10,000 nucleotides of DNA from Trachelipus rathkii (Eukaryota; Arthropoda; Malacostraca; Isopoda; Trachelipodidae): the NCBI GenBank assembly GCA_015478945.1, contig JABUQX010086989.1, forward strand, positions 1 through 10,000. The letters are read 5' to 3'. A program made the position numbers and the translations under genes. Shown one piece after another: positions 1 through 9,301 of the stretch (positions are counted from its first letter, which is position 1; every line of letters begins with the position of its first letter). The notes under the pieces were generated by a model. The model was not told where the DNA came from. It ran no database searches and was given only the letters and a program-made list of their open reading frames with translations.

Positions 1-85
1 AAAGAAAGAAGATTATAATAAATGTTAATAATATGATTACTAGTTATAAATAATATAATAATTAATAATTAATAATAAATACTGC
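1..85. repeat. Degenerate AAT/TAA microsatellite tract
   Basis: The sequence is almost only A and T, with short runs of AAT/TAA broken by TTAATA and ATATAAT variants. It looks like the edge of an older array that continues to the left of the window. No coding content is visible. Confidence 0.7.
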
Positions 86-1350
86 TGTGCATCAATTTTC
101 ATACAGTAATAACTAATGAATGTATCGTTGGAAAGTTTTTTTCTGCGGAGCTCAAAATTTACTTAGAATATACATAAATTCTACTTCTTTATTAAATTCG
201 CTAACGACTATTAGATTAAATTAAGTGCCTAGCTAACCCAATAATTATGTATATATGACAACTATTATTTTTTTAAAAATTAGTCATAGTTCTGTATTCC
301 TTCTCATGATTAACACGATCTCATCATGTGGTTATTTCTGGTTCAAGGAGTATCGACTGGTAAATCGTTTTAGGCCTTTGGAGGATAAATATGTTCGGTA
401 ATAGGAATAAAAAAACATTATGTTGGAAACTTTGTTTTAGAGCTGTTAAATTCTTCACGACACTACTAATGAGAGGTAATCTTTTTAATTTTACTCAATA
501 TACGGGAGACACAAAACTCGGAGACCAAGTCGGGTAAATAATAATTAACTTTAGTTATAAGACTGATGTAGTTACGTTCCTTTCAGTCTTAACAAGCTGC
601 TATTTCGGGGTCGCAAATATTAGGAAGACAACTTTTTTGAGGCCATTAAATATGACATACATACCACTTGTGATACAAAAGTACAAAATAGTTACTTACT
701 AAGTTATCTTCAGTAAATCAATTTTAGAGCTTGTAGTTTACGTCAAGCATATGATCACTTAATCTATTTTCAGGCAGAGTACGCATGCACACGTTTGTTT
801 TCAATGGACATGGCAGGAAGGTATCGTTTTATGGAACTTCTGTTTGATTCCTGTGTTAACGGACTTTAACGCCTATTTTTCGCCCTGTTTCTTTTTATAA
901 ATGATTGGGTTTTCATTATTGCATGATTTAGGGCACCCAGCAACTAAGCCGATCTTAAGTCTAGTTCACGGTTTAGTTTACTATAATAATAAATATTTAT
1001 TAGCAATAATTTTACAAATTCATAACAATTAATATAAACTACATTTACTCGTTTACTGTAACTTTAGCGGGACTTCCTTTTCCTTTTCTCTTCCCTTATC
1101 TTGTGTCCTGAGGTAGTTGGAGAGTTTAATACTTTGCGAGGTGTTGACGAATCGTGTCTTTGCACTACCTTCCAAATTCACAACTCAGATTATTATTTAA
1201 GGTAGTTTTCATTTCCCCACATTCCTCCCTCTCTCAAGTTTGGGAACCCAAACTTATAAGAAGGAAGCGACCCAACATATATAAGGAAACGTCCACCTTT
1301 CCATACAACATAACGCATTCATACTGTCATTGTATAAGATGAATAGATGA
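86..1350. other. Unique AT-rich island, no gene recognised
   Basis: This stretch of about 1.26 kb has ordinary sequence complexity between two AAT-rich tracts. All six frames are cut often by stop codons. The longest open stretch (1154-1342, plus strand, 62 codons) has no recognisable motif and a composition expected by chance. I found no tRNA-like boxes, no RT-like motifs and no terminal repeats. A TGAGGTAGT string at 1109-1117 resembles the let-7 seed but lacks a convincing hairpin. The island may be old single-copy intergenic DNA or an unrecognised decayed transposon. Confidence 0.5.
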
Positions 1351-1353
1351 CAT

Positions 1354-1619
1354 GAATTAATGAATGATATAATAATGAGATAATAAATAATAATAATAAT
1401 GATTAAAATATAATCAATAAATAATAATATAATTTAAAATAATAATAATAATAATAATATATATATAATAATAATAATAATAAATTAATAATAATAATAT
1501 ATAATATAAATAATATAATAATATAATTATATTAATATTAATATAATAATATATATAATATATAGATAATAATACTAATATAATATAATAAATTAAAATA
1601 ATAATAAAATAATTAATAA
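1354..1619. repeat. Interrupted (AAT)n microsatellite array
   Basis: Runs of AAT/TAA units are broken by ATATAT and AATTAATA stretches. On the plus strand the unit is consistently the A-rich one (AAT, not ATT), so the array is strand-asymmetric. The breaks are mostly unit-phase slips, as in an old, point-mutated and slipped microsatellite. Confidence 0.9.
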
Positions 1620-1792
1620 TTTCATTTTCTATTAATTTTTAAACTTTATTCAGATACAGAAAATTTACATGGCTTCATTGTACAATTTTTAACAAACTAC
1701 ATTAGCAATAATTATGATAACAAAATATTTCCTAGTATCTGAAAGGGGGTCTACTATTGCAACACAGTGGTCGTGGTTGCTTGAACCCGAAA
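1620..1792 (-). other. Short unique island with a minus-strand AATAAA signal; possible retroposon or transcript 3' end
   Basis: About 170 bases of non-repeat DNA lie between two AAT arrays. On the minus strand there is a box-B-like GGTTCAAGC near 1775-1784, and a canonical AATAAA hexamer at 1645-1650 followed within about 30 bases by the ATT-rich array. The order unique sequence, AATAAA, ATT-rich array fits the 3' end of a minus-strand retroposed transcript. No box A is visible upstream of the box-B-like string and no coding motif is seen, so the element type cannot be named. An AATAAA in AT-rich DNA can also arise by chance. Confidence 0.3.
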
Positions 1793-1954
1793 TATAATAA
1801 TTAACATATAAGTATATAAAATGATAATTAAACTAATAATATACATAATTAATATAATGAAATTATAATCATTAATAATAATAAAATAATAATAGATGAA
1901 TTCCTCCAATTGGTTCGATATAATTATATAATAATCATAATAATAATAATAATA

Positions 1955-1989
<35 letters not shown>

Positions 1990-1991
1990 TA

Positions 1992-2028
<37 letters not shown>

Positions 2029-2447
2029 TAATAATGAATAATAATTAATTATAATAATAATATAATTAATTCAAATAATAATAATAATAATAATATAATA
2101 TATATAATACATAGCAATAATAATAATAATAATAATTATAATTATAATTACGAATCATAATAATATATATAATAATAATATAAATGAATAAAATATAATA
2201 ATAATATAATAATAATAATATAAATAATAATAATAATAATAATAACAATATAAGTAATTAATAATAATATAAATATAATAATAATAATAATAATAATAGA
2301 TAATAATAAAATTTGATAATAGAATTACTAATAATAATGATATAAATAATAAAGAAAGCAATAACAATAAGATTGATAATAAAAGTAATAGATTATTAAT
2401 AAAACAGATAAAATAGTTAATATTTCAAATACTTATAAATACAGGTA

Positions 2448-2496
<49 letters not shown>

Positions 2497-3010
2497 TATA
2501 ATAATAGATATAAAAATACTAAATACTCACCACAAGACTTAAATAATAGTAATAAAAATGATAGGTATTAACAAAATGTATTAATAATTATATATAATAA
2601 TAAAATAAATAATAATAATAATAATAATAATATCATATAATAATAATAATAAATAATAATAATAAATGATAATAATATAATAATAATAATAATAATATAA
2701 TAATAATAATATAAAAATAATTATAATAATAATAATTATAATTATTAATAGTAATAACAGAACAATAATAATATAATAATAATGAATAATAATAATAATT
2801 AATAATATAATAATAATATATAATACATTAATAATAATAATAATAATAATAATATAATATATAACAATAACAATAACAATAACATAACATAACAATAAGA
2901 TAATAATAATAGATATAAAGGTAATAATAATAATAATAATAATATAAGTAATAATAATAATAAATAATTAATAATAATCTAATTAAGTATGAATAATATA
3001 ATAATAATGA
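1793..3010. repeat. Long interrupted (AAT)n microsatellite array
   Basis: This tract of about 1.2 kb is dominated by AAT/TAA units on the plus strand, with perfect runs of many units (for example around 2451-2494 and 1938-1984). Intervening variants include AATATAAT, AATTATAAT and AATAAC. Two more complex patches at about 2392-2448 and 2515-2580 interrupt it. Minus-strand open frames here would encode only Leu/Tyr/Ile homopolymers, which are reading artefacts of the repeat. The A-rich strand bias is kept throughout. Confidence 0.93.
2863..2898. repeat. AACAAT hexamer subarray within the AAT array
   Basis: The trinucleotide array switches here to about four copies of a hexamer AACAAT, then two shorter ATAAC-type units, before returning to AAT. 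This is a local variant that was itself amplified. It shows that slippage continued after a T-to-C change in one repeat unit. Confidence 0.8.
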
Positions 3011-3130
3011 TAAAAAACGGATTCCAAATTGAAATATAACAATGAAACACTAATTTTGAGAGATGGCGTGATCATATTCTTTATGAGTCATCCAGAAATA
3101 GAAATAATAATCAATTAGACAAGTATTAAT
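3011..3130. other. Small unique island inside the AAT array
   Basis: About 120 bases of non-repeat sequence, including GAGAGATGGCGTGATCATAT near 3058-3077. There is no ORF, tRNA-like box or transposon end that I can support. It may be original single-copy DNA left between arrays, or a fragment of an inserted element. Confidence 0.45.
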
Positions 3131-3985
3131 ATAATAAATAAAAACTATATTGATTAAACGAATCCAGACATGAAAAGTGTTAAAGTAGAAATATATATAA
3201 TAGAATTGATGAATAAGCGATTAGATTGGTAATAATAATAATATGAATAAGTATTATCAAGATAAATAATAATAATAATAATAATAATATATAAATAATT
3301 AATAGAATAATAATAATATAAGTGATAATAATAATGCAATAATAATAATACTTATATAAAATAATAATAATATGAGATGAATAATAATAATAATAATAAT
3401 AATAAATTGAATAATGCTATGGTAATTTTCGAATATATATATAATAATAGATAAGATAGTTAACAGAGTTTAACAATAATAGAGTGATAGTAAGAGGGTG
3501 AGTTTTAATACGATTAATTAGTAGTTCAATTCAATATAATAGCTTATCATATGGGGGGTATATAATGAGATAATTAATATCTGTCAATTAGATGGAAATT
3601 ACATATAATAATTTAAGTAAGTAATAATAATAACTAATAATATATAAAAATAATAAAAAATAATAATATAGATTATAAAATATAATAAATATAATAAAAA
3701 GATAATAAATAATAATAATAATAATAATAAATTAATAATGATAAATAATAATAATAGTGATGTAATTAAAATATATAGATAGGAGTAATGATTGAATAAT
3801 AGATTAGTATATACTTGGTATTAAATTGTAATAATGTAATAATATAAAATAATTAATAATATAATAGATATTAATAATTAATAATTAAGTAATAAATAAT
3901 AATCAATATAATAATAATCAATTAATAATAATAATAATAATATAATTAATAATAATGAATAATGACTAATAATAATAATATTAAT
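3131..3985. repeat. Interrupted AAT array with a degenerate island
   Basis: AAT/TAA units continue with many interruptions and the same plus-strand A-rich orientation. A more complex patch at about 3416-3600 includes an isolated run of six G (about 3553-3558) in otherwise A/T sequence. The array ends around 3985, where the sequence becomes T-rich and unique. Open frames on the minus strand are Tyr/Ile low-complexity artefacts. Confidence 0.88.
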
Positions 3986-4554
3986 AAATAGTACTAGTAT
4001 TATTAGTCTTGTTATCTCTTTGTGGTTTTGGAGTTTCTTGTAACAGCAGCTGAGGCTCTGCAGTATTATTACTTATTTATATAGCTTTTTTTGAGTTTTC
4101 TTGTAAATATTATAAAGAATTTTCTATTTTTTTTAATTCTCGAGGTAAAATCGTTATGACTTTAGCACAATTTAGTAGCTAACTGCTTGTCTAGCTTTTT
4201 CTAAACTATAGAAAGGAGGATTTACGTGAGCACTGTATTTCTAGATTTTATATCTCTTTGAAATTTGGTTATTATGAAGTTAGCATATTAGGAAGTTGCA
4301 TACTTAGTTTTTGTAGTATATTTGTGCTGTTGCTTTAATAGAAGATAACTTCAAATAGCGGTCTTCAAATTGTTACACATTTTACAGTTTTTAATAAAAG
4401 GTGCTGTATGTCAGTCAGAATTTTTTAGTTAGGCTAATAATAATAATAATAAGTAATCCTGATCGTTACATACTAAATAACTAATGTACTTTCTTGAACA
4501 CAACGTACTACTGCATTGTTTGCATTCCCTTGCGTACTCAATCGAAATGAGAAA
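3986..4554. other. Unique T-rich island, no gene recognised
   Basis: The stretch has ordinary complexity, is T-rich on the plus strand, and has frequent stops in all frames. It contains one short clean (AAT) run at 4435-4452. No RT-like motif, tRNA box or terminal repeat was found on either strand. The abrupt change from A-rich array to T-rich unique sequence at about 3986 is the only notable boundary. Confidence 0.5.
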
Positions 4555-4875
4555 CCTAATAAATAATTATAAATGTAATATATATAATATAAATAATAAA
4601 AATAATAATAATAATATAGTAATTATAATAATAATTAGATAATAATAATAATAATAATAATATAAATATAATCAATAATAATAATAATATCTTCTGTGAT
4701 AATTATAATAATAATAATATAATAAGTAATAATAAATAATGAATAAATAATATAATAATAATATAATAATTTAATAATATAATAATGAAATAAATAAAAT
4801 AATCATAATATAATAATAATAATTATTAATAATATAATATTAATAAATATAATTGAATAAGAATAATAAATAAAT
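4555..4875. repeat. (AAT)n array abutting the 3' side of a SINE-like element
   Basis: AAT/TAA units again run A-rich on the plus strand, so on the minus strand the array reads ATT/TTA. It lies immediately downstream, in minus-strand sense, of the tRNA-like element at 4876-5127. That is the position expected of a simple-repeat retroposon tail. A short island near 4690-4700 (CTTCTGTGAT) interrupts it. Confidence 0.88.
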
Positions 4876-5047
4876 CACGATTGCTTCGGCTCACTCCTGT
4901 GGCATATCCTCATTACTTTAACTGTAATAATCTGTTTTCTTTCACTTCGGCTCCTTTTATTCAGTTTTTTCGTCTCAATTCTCACAAATTCTTCATCCTC
5001 TGCTTGTTGTACTAATAAATGAGTCACAGAGATTTTACTCTCTATCA

Positions 5048-5059
5048 GCGGGATTGACC
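5048..5059 (-). promoter_or_regulatory. Box-B-like pol III internal promoter element
   Basis: The minus strand reads GGTCAATCCCGC. It matches the GGTTCRANNCC box B core apart from a missing T. Its position after the box-A-like motif on the same strand is what makes the pair credible. Confidence 0.4.
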
Positions 5060-5107
5060 TTTGTTGACTTCCGCGTCGCAGAGTGTTAGCATAACCGATG
5101 CTCTAGC

Positions 5108-5120
5108 CCACTTAAGGCCA
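5108..5120 (-). promoter_or_regulatory. Box-A-like pol III internal promoter element
   Basis: The minus strand reads TGGCCTTAAGTGG, close to the TRGCNNARNGG box A consensus but with one extra base. It sits at the start of the tRNA-like head of the SINE candidate, about 60 bases before the box-B-like element. The insertion probably weakens or destroys function. Confidence 0.4.
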
Positions 5121-5127
5121 TTCCACA

Positions 5128-5555
5128 TCCTAAAGGGACGCTTCAAGCGGTAGTTTTTAAAGCACACAGTTTCTCATGCCATAATTGCTTGAGTGACAAT
5201 GAAAAATGTTTGTTCCTGTTTTTCACCACCAATGCATGCAGGATTATACTTTATGCGGAGGCAAGGTTCCGTGTTTACAGGGACTCTCCGGACTGTAATT
5301 GAGAGACAAGAGGGGTTGAAAGACACAAATTGTTTGGCTTTTCTTTTATATATAATAAATAAAGTTGAAATAAATATGATTTTTTCCTTTAATCCTCTAA
5401 GCTAGCTTTAAGTGAGAATTAATCTTATTAATACTCTATTACAACCTACGTATCCTAAATATAATACATTAATGTCATATATCAATACAATATGTCATGA
5501 ACAATATAAATCGATATTCCTTTTATTTGTAAATTTAAAGTGTTTTAAATTTAGC
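5128..5555. other. Unique island, no gene recognised
   Basis: Non-repeat DNA lies upstream (minus-strand sense) of the SINE candidate. Plus-strand open stretches at 5193-5405 (70 codons) and 5412-5654 (80 codons) show no recognised motif and end in AT-rich sequence. I treat them as chance ORFs. No splice-site pattern or codon bias argues for an exon. Confidence 0.45.
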
Positions 5556-5980
5556 TCAAAACAATACTTCCTTCAAAATATCGTCGTCTGCTCTGAAGTT
5601 AATCTTTTTGGAAGATATTTTACTCCTTTTATGACTAAGCTGTTTTATCTCTAACTTTTTGACCTTATCATAGAGTCCATATAGGTTATATCCTATATTG
5701 TCCTGGGTAATAACGAGTACAACCTGATCCGAAATGTCACACGTACCATGTTTGTACTTCGGTTTGGTGTATTCCGCAACTCGATTAAGTTTTTGGTTTC
5801 CCAATTAGGGTTAACTTGGCATTACTTCGGTCGTAAACTTAGTCGGATTAGTTGCGGCCTGTGCCTCAAAATCGGTTGTAACATCAAACTCGACCTTTTC
5901 CAGATTGACGCACGGTGCCTCCATATTCAATCCAAATTGAATCCCCAATTTTTTTGGGAAATATGCTTTTTAATTTAACA
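5556..5980 (-). pseudogene. Unidentified, interrupted protein-like reading frame
   Basis: One minus-strand frame stays open from about 5978 down to 5556 (stop TGA), except for two TAA codons three bases apart at 5811-5813 and 5805-5807. The upstream part has an ATG at 5924 and about 37 residues rich in Glu, Thr and Val. The downstream part has 82 codons with mixed charged and hydrophobic residues and a Lys/Ser-rich stretch near its end. The residue mix looks more protein-like than other chance frames here, and the two stops could be decay. I do not recognise the family. An antisense plus-strand frame (5748-5978, 76 codons) is uninterrupted but hydrophobic and unrecognised. Both may be chance, because this island is less AT-rich and so has fewer stops. 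Confidence 0.22.
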
Positions 5981-6172
5981 AAGTTGTTAATTCAAAAATT
6001 AATGTGGAAAATCCTGGAACTTTAAACACTTTTTTTAAGCTTAAGTCAACCCACGACTGTTCACGCTGAATTTCAAGAATCATATGTAAGTTTCCTTCCT
6101 GCTTGAAATAGTATTGCTTCCTAAAATTAGAAGGTTTATTAAATTAATGACACGATCGTCCGACTCGTGACA
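5981..6172. other. Unique flank of the TA array with a short inverted repeat
   Basis: Single-copy-looking sequence ends abruptly at the TA array. Just before the boundary lie a 5-bp inverted repeat (CACGA 6151-6155 / TCGTG 6165-6169) and a direct hexamer repeat TGACAC at 6148-6153 and 6168-6173. The second copy touches the first TA unit. No gene is visible. Confidence 0.45.
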
Positions 6173-6433
6173 CTATATATATATAGTATATTATATATAT
6201 ATATAGTATATATTTATATAAATATATATATAATTATATATATATTATACATATATATATAATATATATATATATTATATTTATATATATACTATATATA
6301 TATATATATAGTATATATAATATATATATATTATATATATATATATATATCGTATATATATATATTTATATGATATATATATATTATATATATATATTAT
6401 TATATAATATATTATATATATATTATATATATA

Positions 6434-6475
<42 letters not shown>

Positions 6476-6706
6476 ATATATATTTATATATATATATATA
6501 TATATATAAATTTATATATATTTATATATATATATATAATATATATTATATTATATAATATATATATATATATATTATATATAATATATATATATATAAT
6601 ATATATATTATAAATTTATATATAATATATTATATATATATATATTATTATAATATATATATATATATATAAATATATATAATATATTTATATAATATTA
6701 TATATA

Positions 6707-6748
<42 letters not shown>

Positions 6749-6853
6749 ATATTAATATATATAATATATATATATATATATTTATAAATGTATATATTAT
6801 ATAATATATATATTATATATATATATACTATATATATATATACTATATATATT

Positions 6854-6891
<38 letters not shown>

Positions 6892-6901
6892 CTATATATA
6901 T
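6173..6901. repeat. Long (TA)n microsatellite array
   Basis: About 730 bases of almost pure alternating T and A, broken only by TTA or ATT phase slips and a few single C or G bases (for example the GTA and TAC breaks near 6190, 6206, 6311, 6352 and 6828). The sequence is self-complementary, so it could form cruciforms or hairpins, and it is prone to slippage and assembly error. The plus-strand ORF at 6370-6558 is a Tyr/Ile repeat artefact. The array directly adjoins the 3' end of the minus-strand LINE remnant at 6902. Confidence 0.96.
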
Positions 6902-6914
6902 TAACTGTTTACTG

Positions 6915-6929
6915 TTCTCCCCAGGAGAA
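6915..6929 (-). other. 3'-UTR terminal hairpin of the LINE remnant
   Basis: TTCTCC and GGAGAA form a perfect 6-bp stem with a 3-base loop, about 13 bases before the TA tail in element sense. LINE 3' ends often carry a stem-loop bound by the reverse transcriptase, so its position is suggestive. The SINE at 9285-9467 also has a 6-bp hairpin shortly before its own tail, but the stem sequences differ. Confidence 0.45.
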
Positions 6930-7075
6930 ATCCTGAATCTTTTAGAAAACACGACTTAATCAGTCGAACTTAGCATGTGTCTCAACTCGGTTTGTTTCCC
7001 ACAGTTTTCTCTCAATGTAATTTCCTCCACTCGCAGACAAGCCTGCACTCTATCAACGAAATCTTGCAACGACTC

Positions 7076-8606
7076 CTTTATCTCTCCTTGGTCTGTCCTC
7101 TGGTCTACTTCCATTCGGCTTCACTTCCCATCGCTTATTCGGCAGTGTAATCTAATTTTTTCATCTTTTCAAGATGTCACCCACCATCTGTTTTTGCCAG
7201 CAGCAATCCTCCTCATCATAGTGTCACTCCAACTCCCTTCGATCTTTTATCCTTATTTATCTTTCTTAGTCTTCAGAATTATTGCCTCTCAAGATCTTCA
7301 CACGTTGCCTGTATCCTACTTTCATGCCTTTTGGTAGGTACACATGTTCTGTCGTAAAATAAGCAAATATAGGTGCTAACACTCCTTCGTAAATACTTCT
7401 TTTCAACTCTACTCAATATATAAATTAGGTCTTCATCAAGATACACAGCATGCCCGTTCTTTTTAATCTTCGTTATCCTATTGCATCGATCTCTGCATCC
7501 CACGCTCCGTTCTCTGTATATTATTGCACCCAGTATTTGAAATTCCCCCCTTTTTAAGAACCCCTTTTTTTTCTTTCAAAGCTTTTCCCTCTTTTTTTTT
7601 ACTTTCCCCCACCCACATGATCTCCGACTTCTTCCTTTCTCTACTAACCATGCACACACATTTTCTCATGTGTTTTATATTGTCAAGCCACTGTATTGCT
7701 TCAGGTTTTTTCGCTCGAACATCCTCGTATTCTTTCATCCATTTCCTGGTCCACTTTCTCTACAATCGCACACTCATGGCAATATGACCATGGAATATCT
7801 CCTTCCTTTCCCCCACCTCCTCCTTAACCTCTTCAAGTCTTTACTAATATAACTATGAACATAAGGGGACAATTACCGACTTCTTTGTTTCACACCCTTT
7901 ATTGCCACCTACAACATTCTTCATTTTTTATACCGCTGCTCTCACAATTGCACTTAGCACTTTGTGAACTCTTCTAGTGCATCACCACATCTTCTCCGAC
8001 TCATAATTTGTTCTTTAACACCTCCATAATCATTAATCGTACATGTCAAAAAGTACTTTCGTTATATCCTAACACAAACATAGATCCTCCGGTTGTACTC
8101 GTAAACCTCTTCTCTAATCTTGTCTCAATGTGAAGCATAATGTCTGTCGTACTCCTACGCTTGCCTTTTTTCATCAGTTCAATTACTCCTAGTTGTGGCT
8201 CGGATATCTCGTATCAGTCTTTCTCCAACACTCTTTCATATATTTTGCCATACGTTGATCTTATCAAAAGATATTCTGATAATTTTGCACTCTCCGAGGT
8301 CTCTTTCTACGTTTATAAGTTTTTCCACATGCTCTCTGGGGACGCGTGCTTGTGAGATTCTTCACATTTTATTTCAGAAGCTCCAATACCTTCTCTCTTC
8401 AACATTCTGCCCTCCTTAATAACTCAATCTGCTATTTCATCTCTCCGGGAGTTCATCATTTTTTCATTTTCTTTATGCTTCCTTAGTTTTCTTTAAGTTA
8501 AATTTTTATCCTTCGCATCTATCTCATCATTGCTTTCCAACACCCATACTGCCTCAATCTCTTCCTCCTCCTCTCTTTCATTAGCAGCTGTAATCAAAAA
8601 TTCCCG
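7076..8606 (-). pseudogene. Non-LTR reverse transcriptase pseudogene (ORF2-like, C-terminal two-thirds)
   Basis: Collinear minus-strand segments in shifting frames resemble a LINE reverse transcriptase. Linker: REFL...NEREEEEEIEAV (8606-8493). RT entry: GECK...II near 8310, then a frame at 8270-8046 with YGKIYERVLEK, ISEPQLG and GKRRSTTDIM (8165-8136), which fits the region of the usual E-QFGF-x-GRSTTDAI block. The palm with the YADD catalytic pair falls around 7830-7790 and is not preserved. Post-YADD: KSEIMWVGESKKKEG (about 7627-7583), then ILGAII (7533-7519) and, one frame over, YTENGAWDAEIDA (7520-7482). Next comes IYEGVLAPIFAYFTTEHVYL (7394-7335), the degenerate K-x-Y-x-x-x-x-R-P-x-x-x-Y-G-x-E block. 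At the C terminus, RWWV near 7190 and a GRP-like SRPEDRPRR near 7080-7110 end the similarity. At least two internal stops and several frameshifts rule out function. Confidence 0.78.
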
Positions 8607-8718
8607 TCATCCGTATATTTATTCCTCTGGTTCACAAGGGTTTCTCCTTCTTTATTCTTCAATATTTATTTTGTCTTTTCTCTTTGTATCAATATTTTTC
8701 ATTAATATTAAGAATTAA

Positions 8719-9284
8719 AGTATATACTGTATATATAATCATATATATAATATATATTCATTATTATTTATATATATTAATTATAGAGTATATATATATA
8801 CGTATATATATATATATAATTATATATATATAGATATATTTGATATATAGTAATATATATTATTAAGTTATATATATATTATATACTAAGTATATATATA
8901 TAATATATTTATTATATAGTCAATGTATATTATATATAAGCACGTAAGCACATTCCCTAAATATAATATAATATATATTTATAATATATGTATATATAAT
9001 AATTATATATATAATTATATATATATATATTAACATTATATAATATATTATATATATATATAATTATATATAATAAACATGATATATATATAATAATATA
9101 TATATATATACTATTATATATTATTATATATTATATATATAATATTTTATATTATATATATAATATATATGATATATATTTATATATATAATAATATATA
9201 TATATATATATTACTTTATATATATATATATTATATATATATATCTATCTAATATATAGTATATATCTATCTATATATATATTA
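8719..9284. repeat. (TA)n microsatellite array with non-TA islands
   Basis: Mostly TA dinucleotides with frequent TTA/ATA slips. A short island (AAGCACGTAAGCACATTCCC, about 8939-8958) contains a tandem AAGCAC. Near the right end are two ATCTATCT runs (about 9241-9249 and 9266-9273). On the minus strand the array follows the 3' end of the SINE at 9285, and the ATCT/GATA units lie nearest to it. Its left edge meets the truncated 5' end of the LINE remnant. Confidence 0.94.
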
Positions 9285-9301
9285 CAGAAGATAAACACCG
9301 A

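Larger units (their letters stand above)
4876..5127 (-). mobile_element. Probable decayed tRNA-derived SINE, minus strand
   Basis: Read on the minus strand, the element begins with a tRNA-like head. A box-A-like stretch (TGGCCTTAAGTGG, 5120 to 5108) is followed by a D-arm-like GGCTAGAGCATCGG. A box-B-like GGTCAATCCCGC follows at 5059 to 5048, one T short of the usual GGTTCAATCCC. The two boxes start about 61 bases apart, somewhat longer than in a tRNA. A perfect 5-bp stem (AGCAT/ATGCT, loop of 5) lies at 5088-5102. A tRNA-unrelated body of about 170 bases then runs into TTTATTTATTATT and the AAT array at 4555-4875. A head, body and simple-repeat tail in that order is the SINE layout. The boxes are degenerate, so a chance resemblance remains possible. 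No target-site duplication could be fixed. Confidence 0.42.
6902..8718 (-). mobile_element. 5'-truncated, decayed non-LTR retrotransposon (LINE) fragment
   Basis: This block of about 1.8 kb, flanked on both sides by TA arrays, holds remnants of a LINE reverse transcriptase in the right order on the minus strand. It runs from the endonuclease-RT linker (about 8606) through the RT fingers and palm to the C-terminal region (about 7076). About 170 bases of 3' UTR follow, then the TA array as a tail. No N-terminal AP-type endonuclease is present, as expected for a 5'-truncated LINE copy. Motif wording (FKYLG-like, KTE-M-V-like, LYG-ETW-like blocks) points to an RTE-like or related clade, but I cannot assign the clade by eye. 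Many stops and frameshifts show that it is dead. No target-site duplication could be recognised because both flanks are TA repeats. Confidence 0.8.

Noticed and set aside
1109..1170. let-7-like microRNA: TGAGGTAGT at 1109-1117 with ACTACCT at 1164-1170 downstream
   Set aside because: Only seven bases pair cleanly between the two arms. The rest of the putative mature sequence differs from let-7 after the seed, and pairing inside and outside the 7-bp stem is weak. A real let-7 precursor pairs almost along the whole arm.
1770..1790. Box-B-like GGTTCAAGCAACC on the minus strand as part of a SINE or tRNA
   Set aside because: No box A or tRNA-like arm is found upstream on the same strand, where the sequence is already AAT repeat, and the T-arm does not pair properly.
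1754..3339. Minus-strand ORFs rich in Leu, Tyr and Ile in the AAT arrays
   Set aside because: They are translations of the ATT/TTA/TAT repeat in its three frames and hold no mixed-composition domain. They reflect the absence of stops in those repeat frames.
1354..4875. CRISPR-like or satellite array
   Set aside because: Repeat units are 2-6 bases with no constant repeat and spacer lengths. This is microsatellite DNA.
6370..6558. Plus-strand Tyr/Ile ORF in the TA array
   Set aside because: It is a direct reading of alternating TA with phase slips and has no protein signature.
6975..8718. Plus-strand ORFs at 6975-7337, 7524-7787, 7670-7852, 8140-8355, 8195-8419 and 8530-8718
   Set aside because: They lie antisense to the LINE reverse transcriptase remnant, whose motifs are clearly on the minus strand. 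Their Ser/Phe/Leu-rich content is what the complement of Lys/Glu-rich coding sequence gives.
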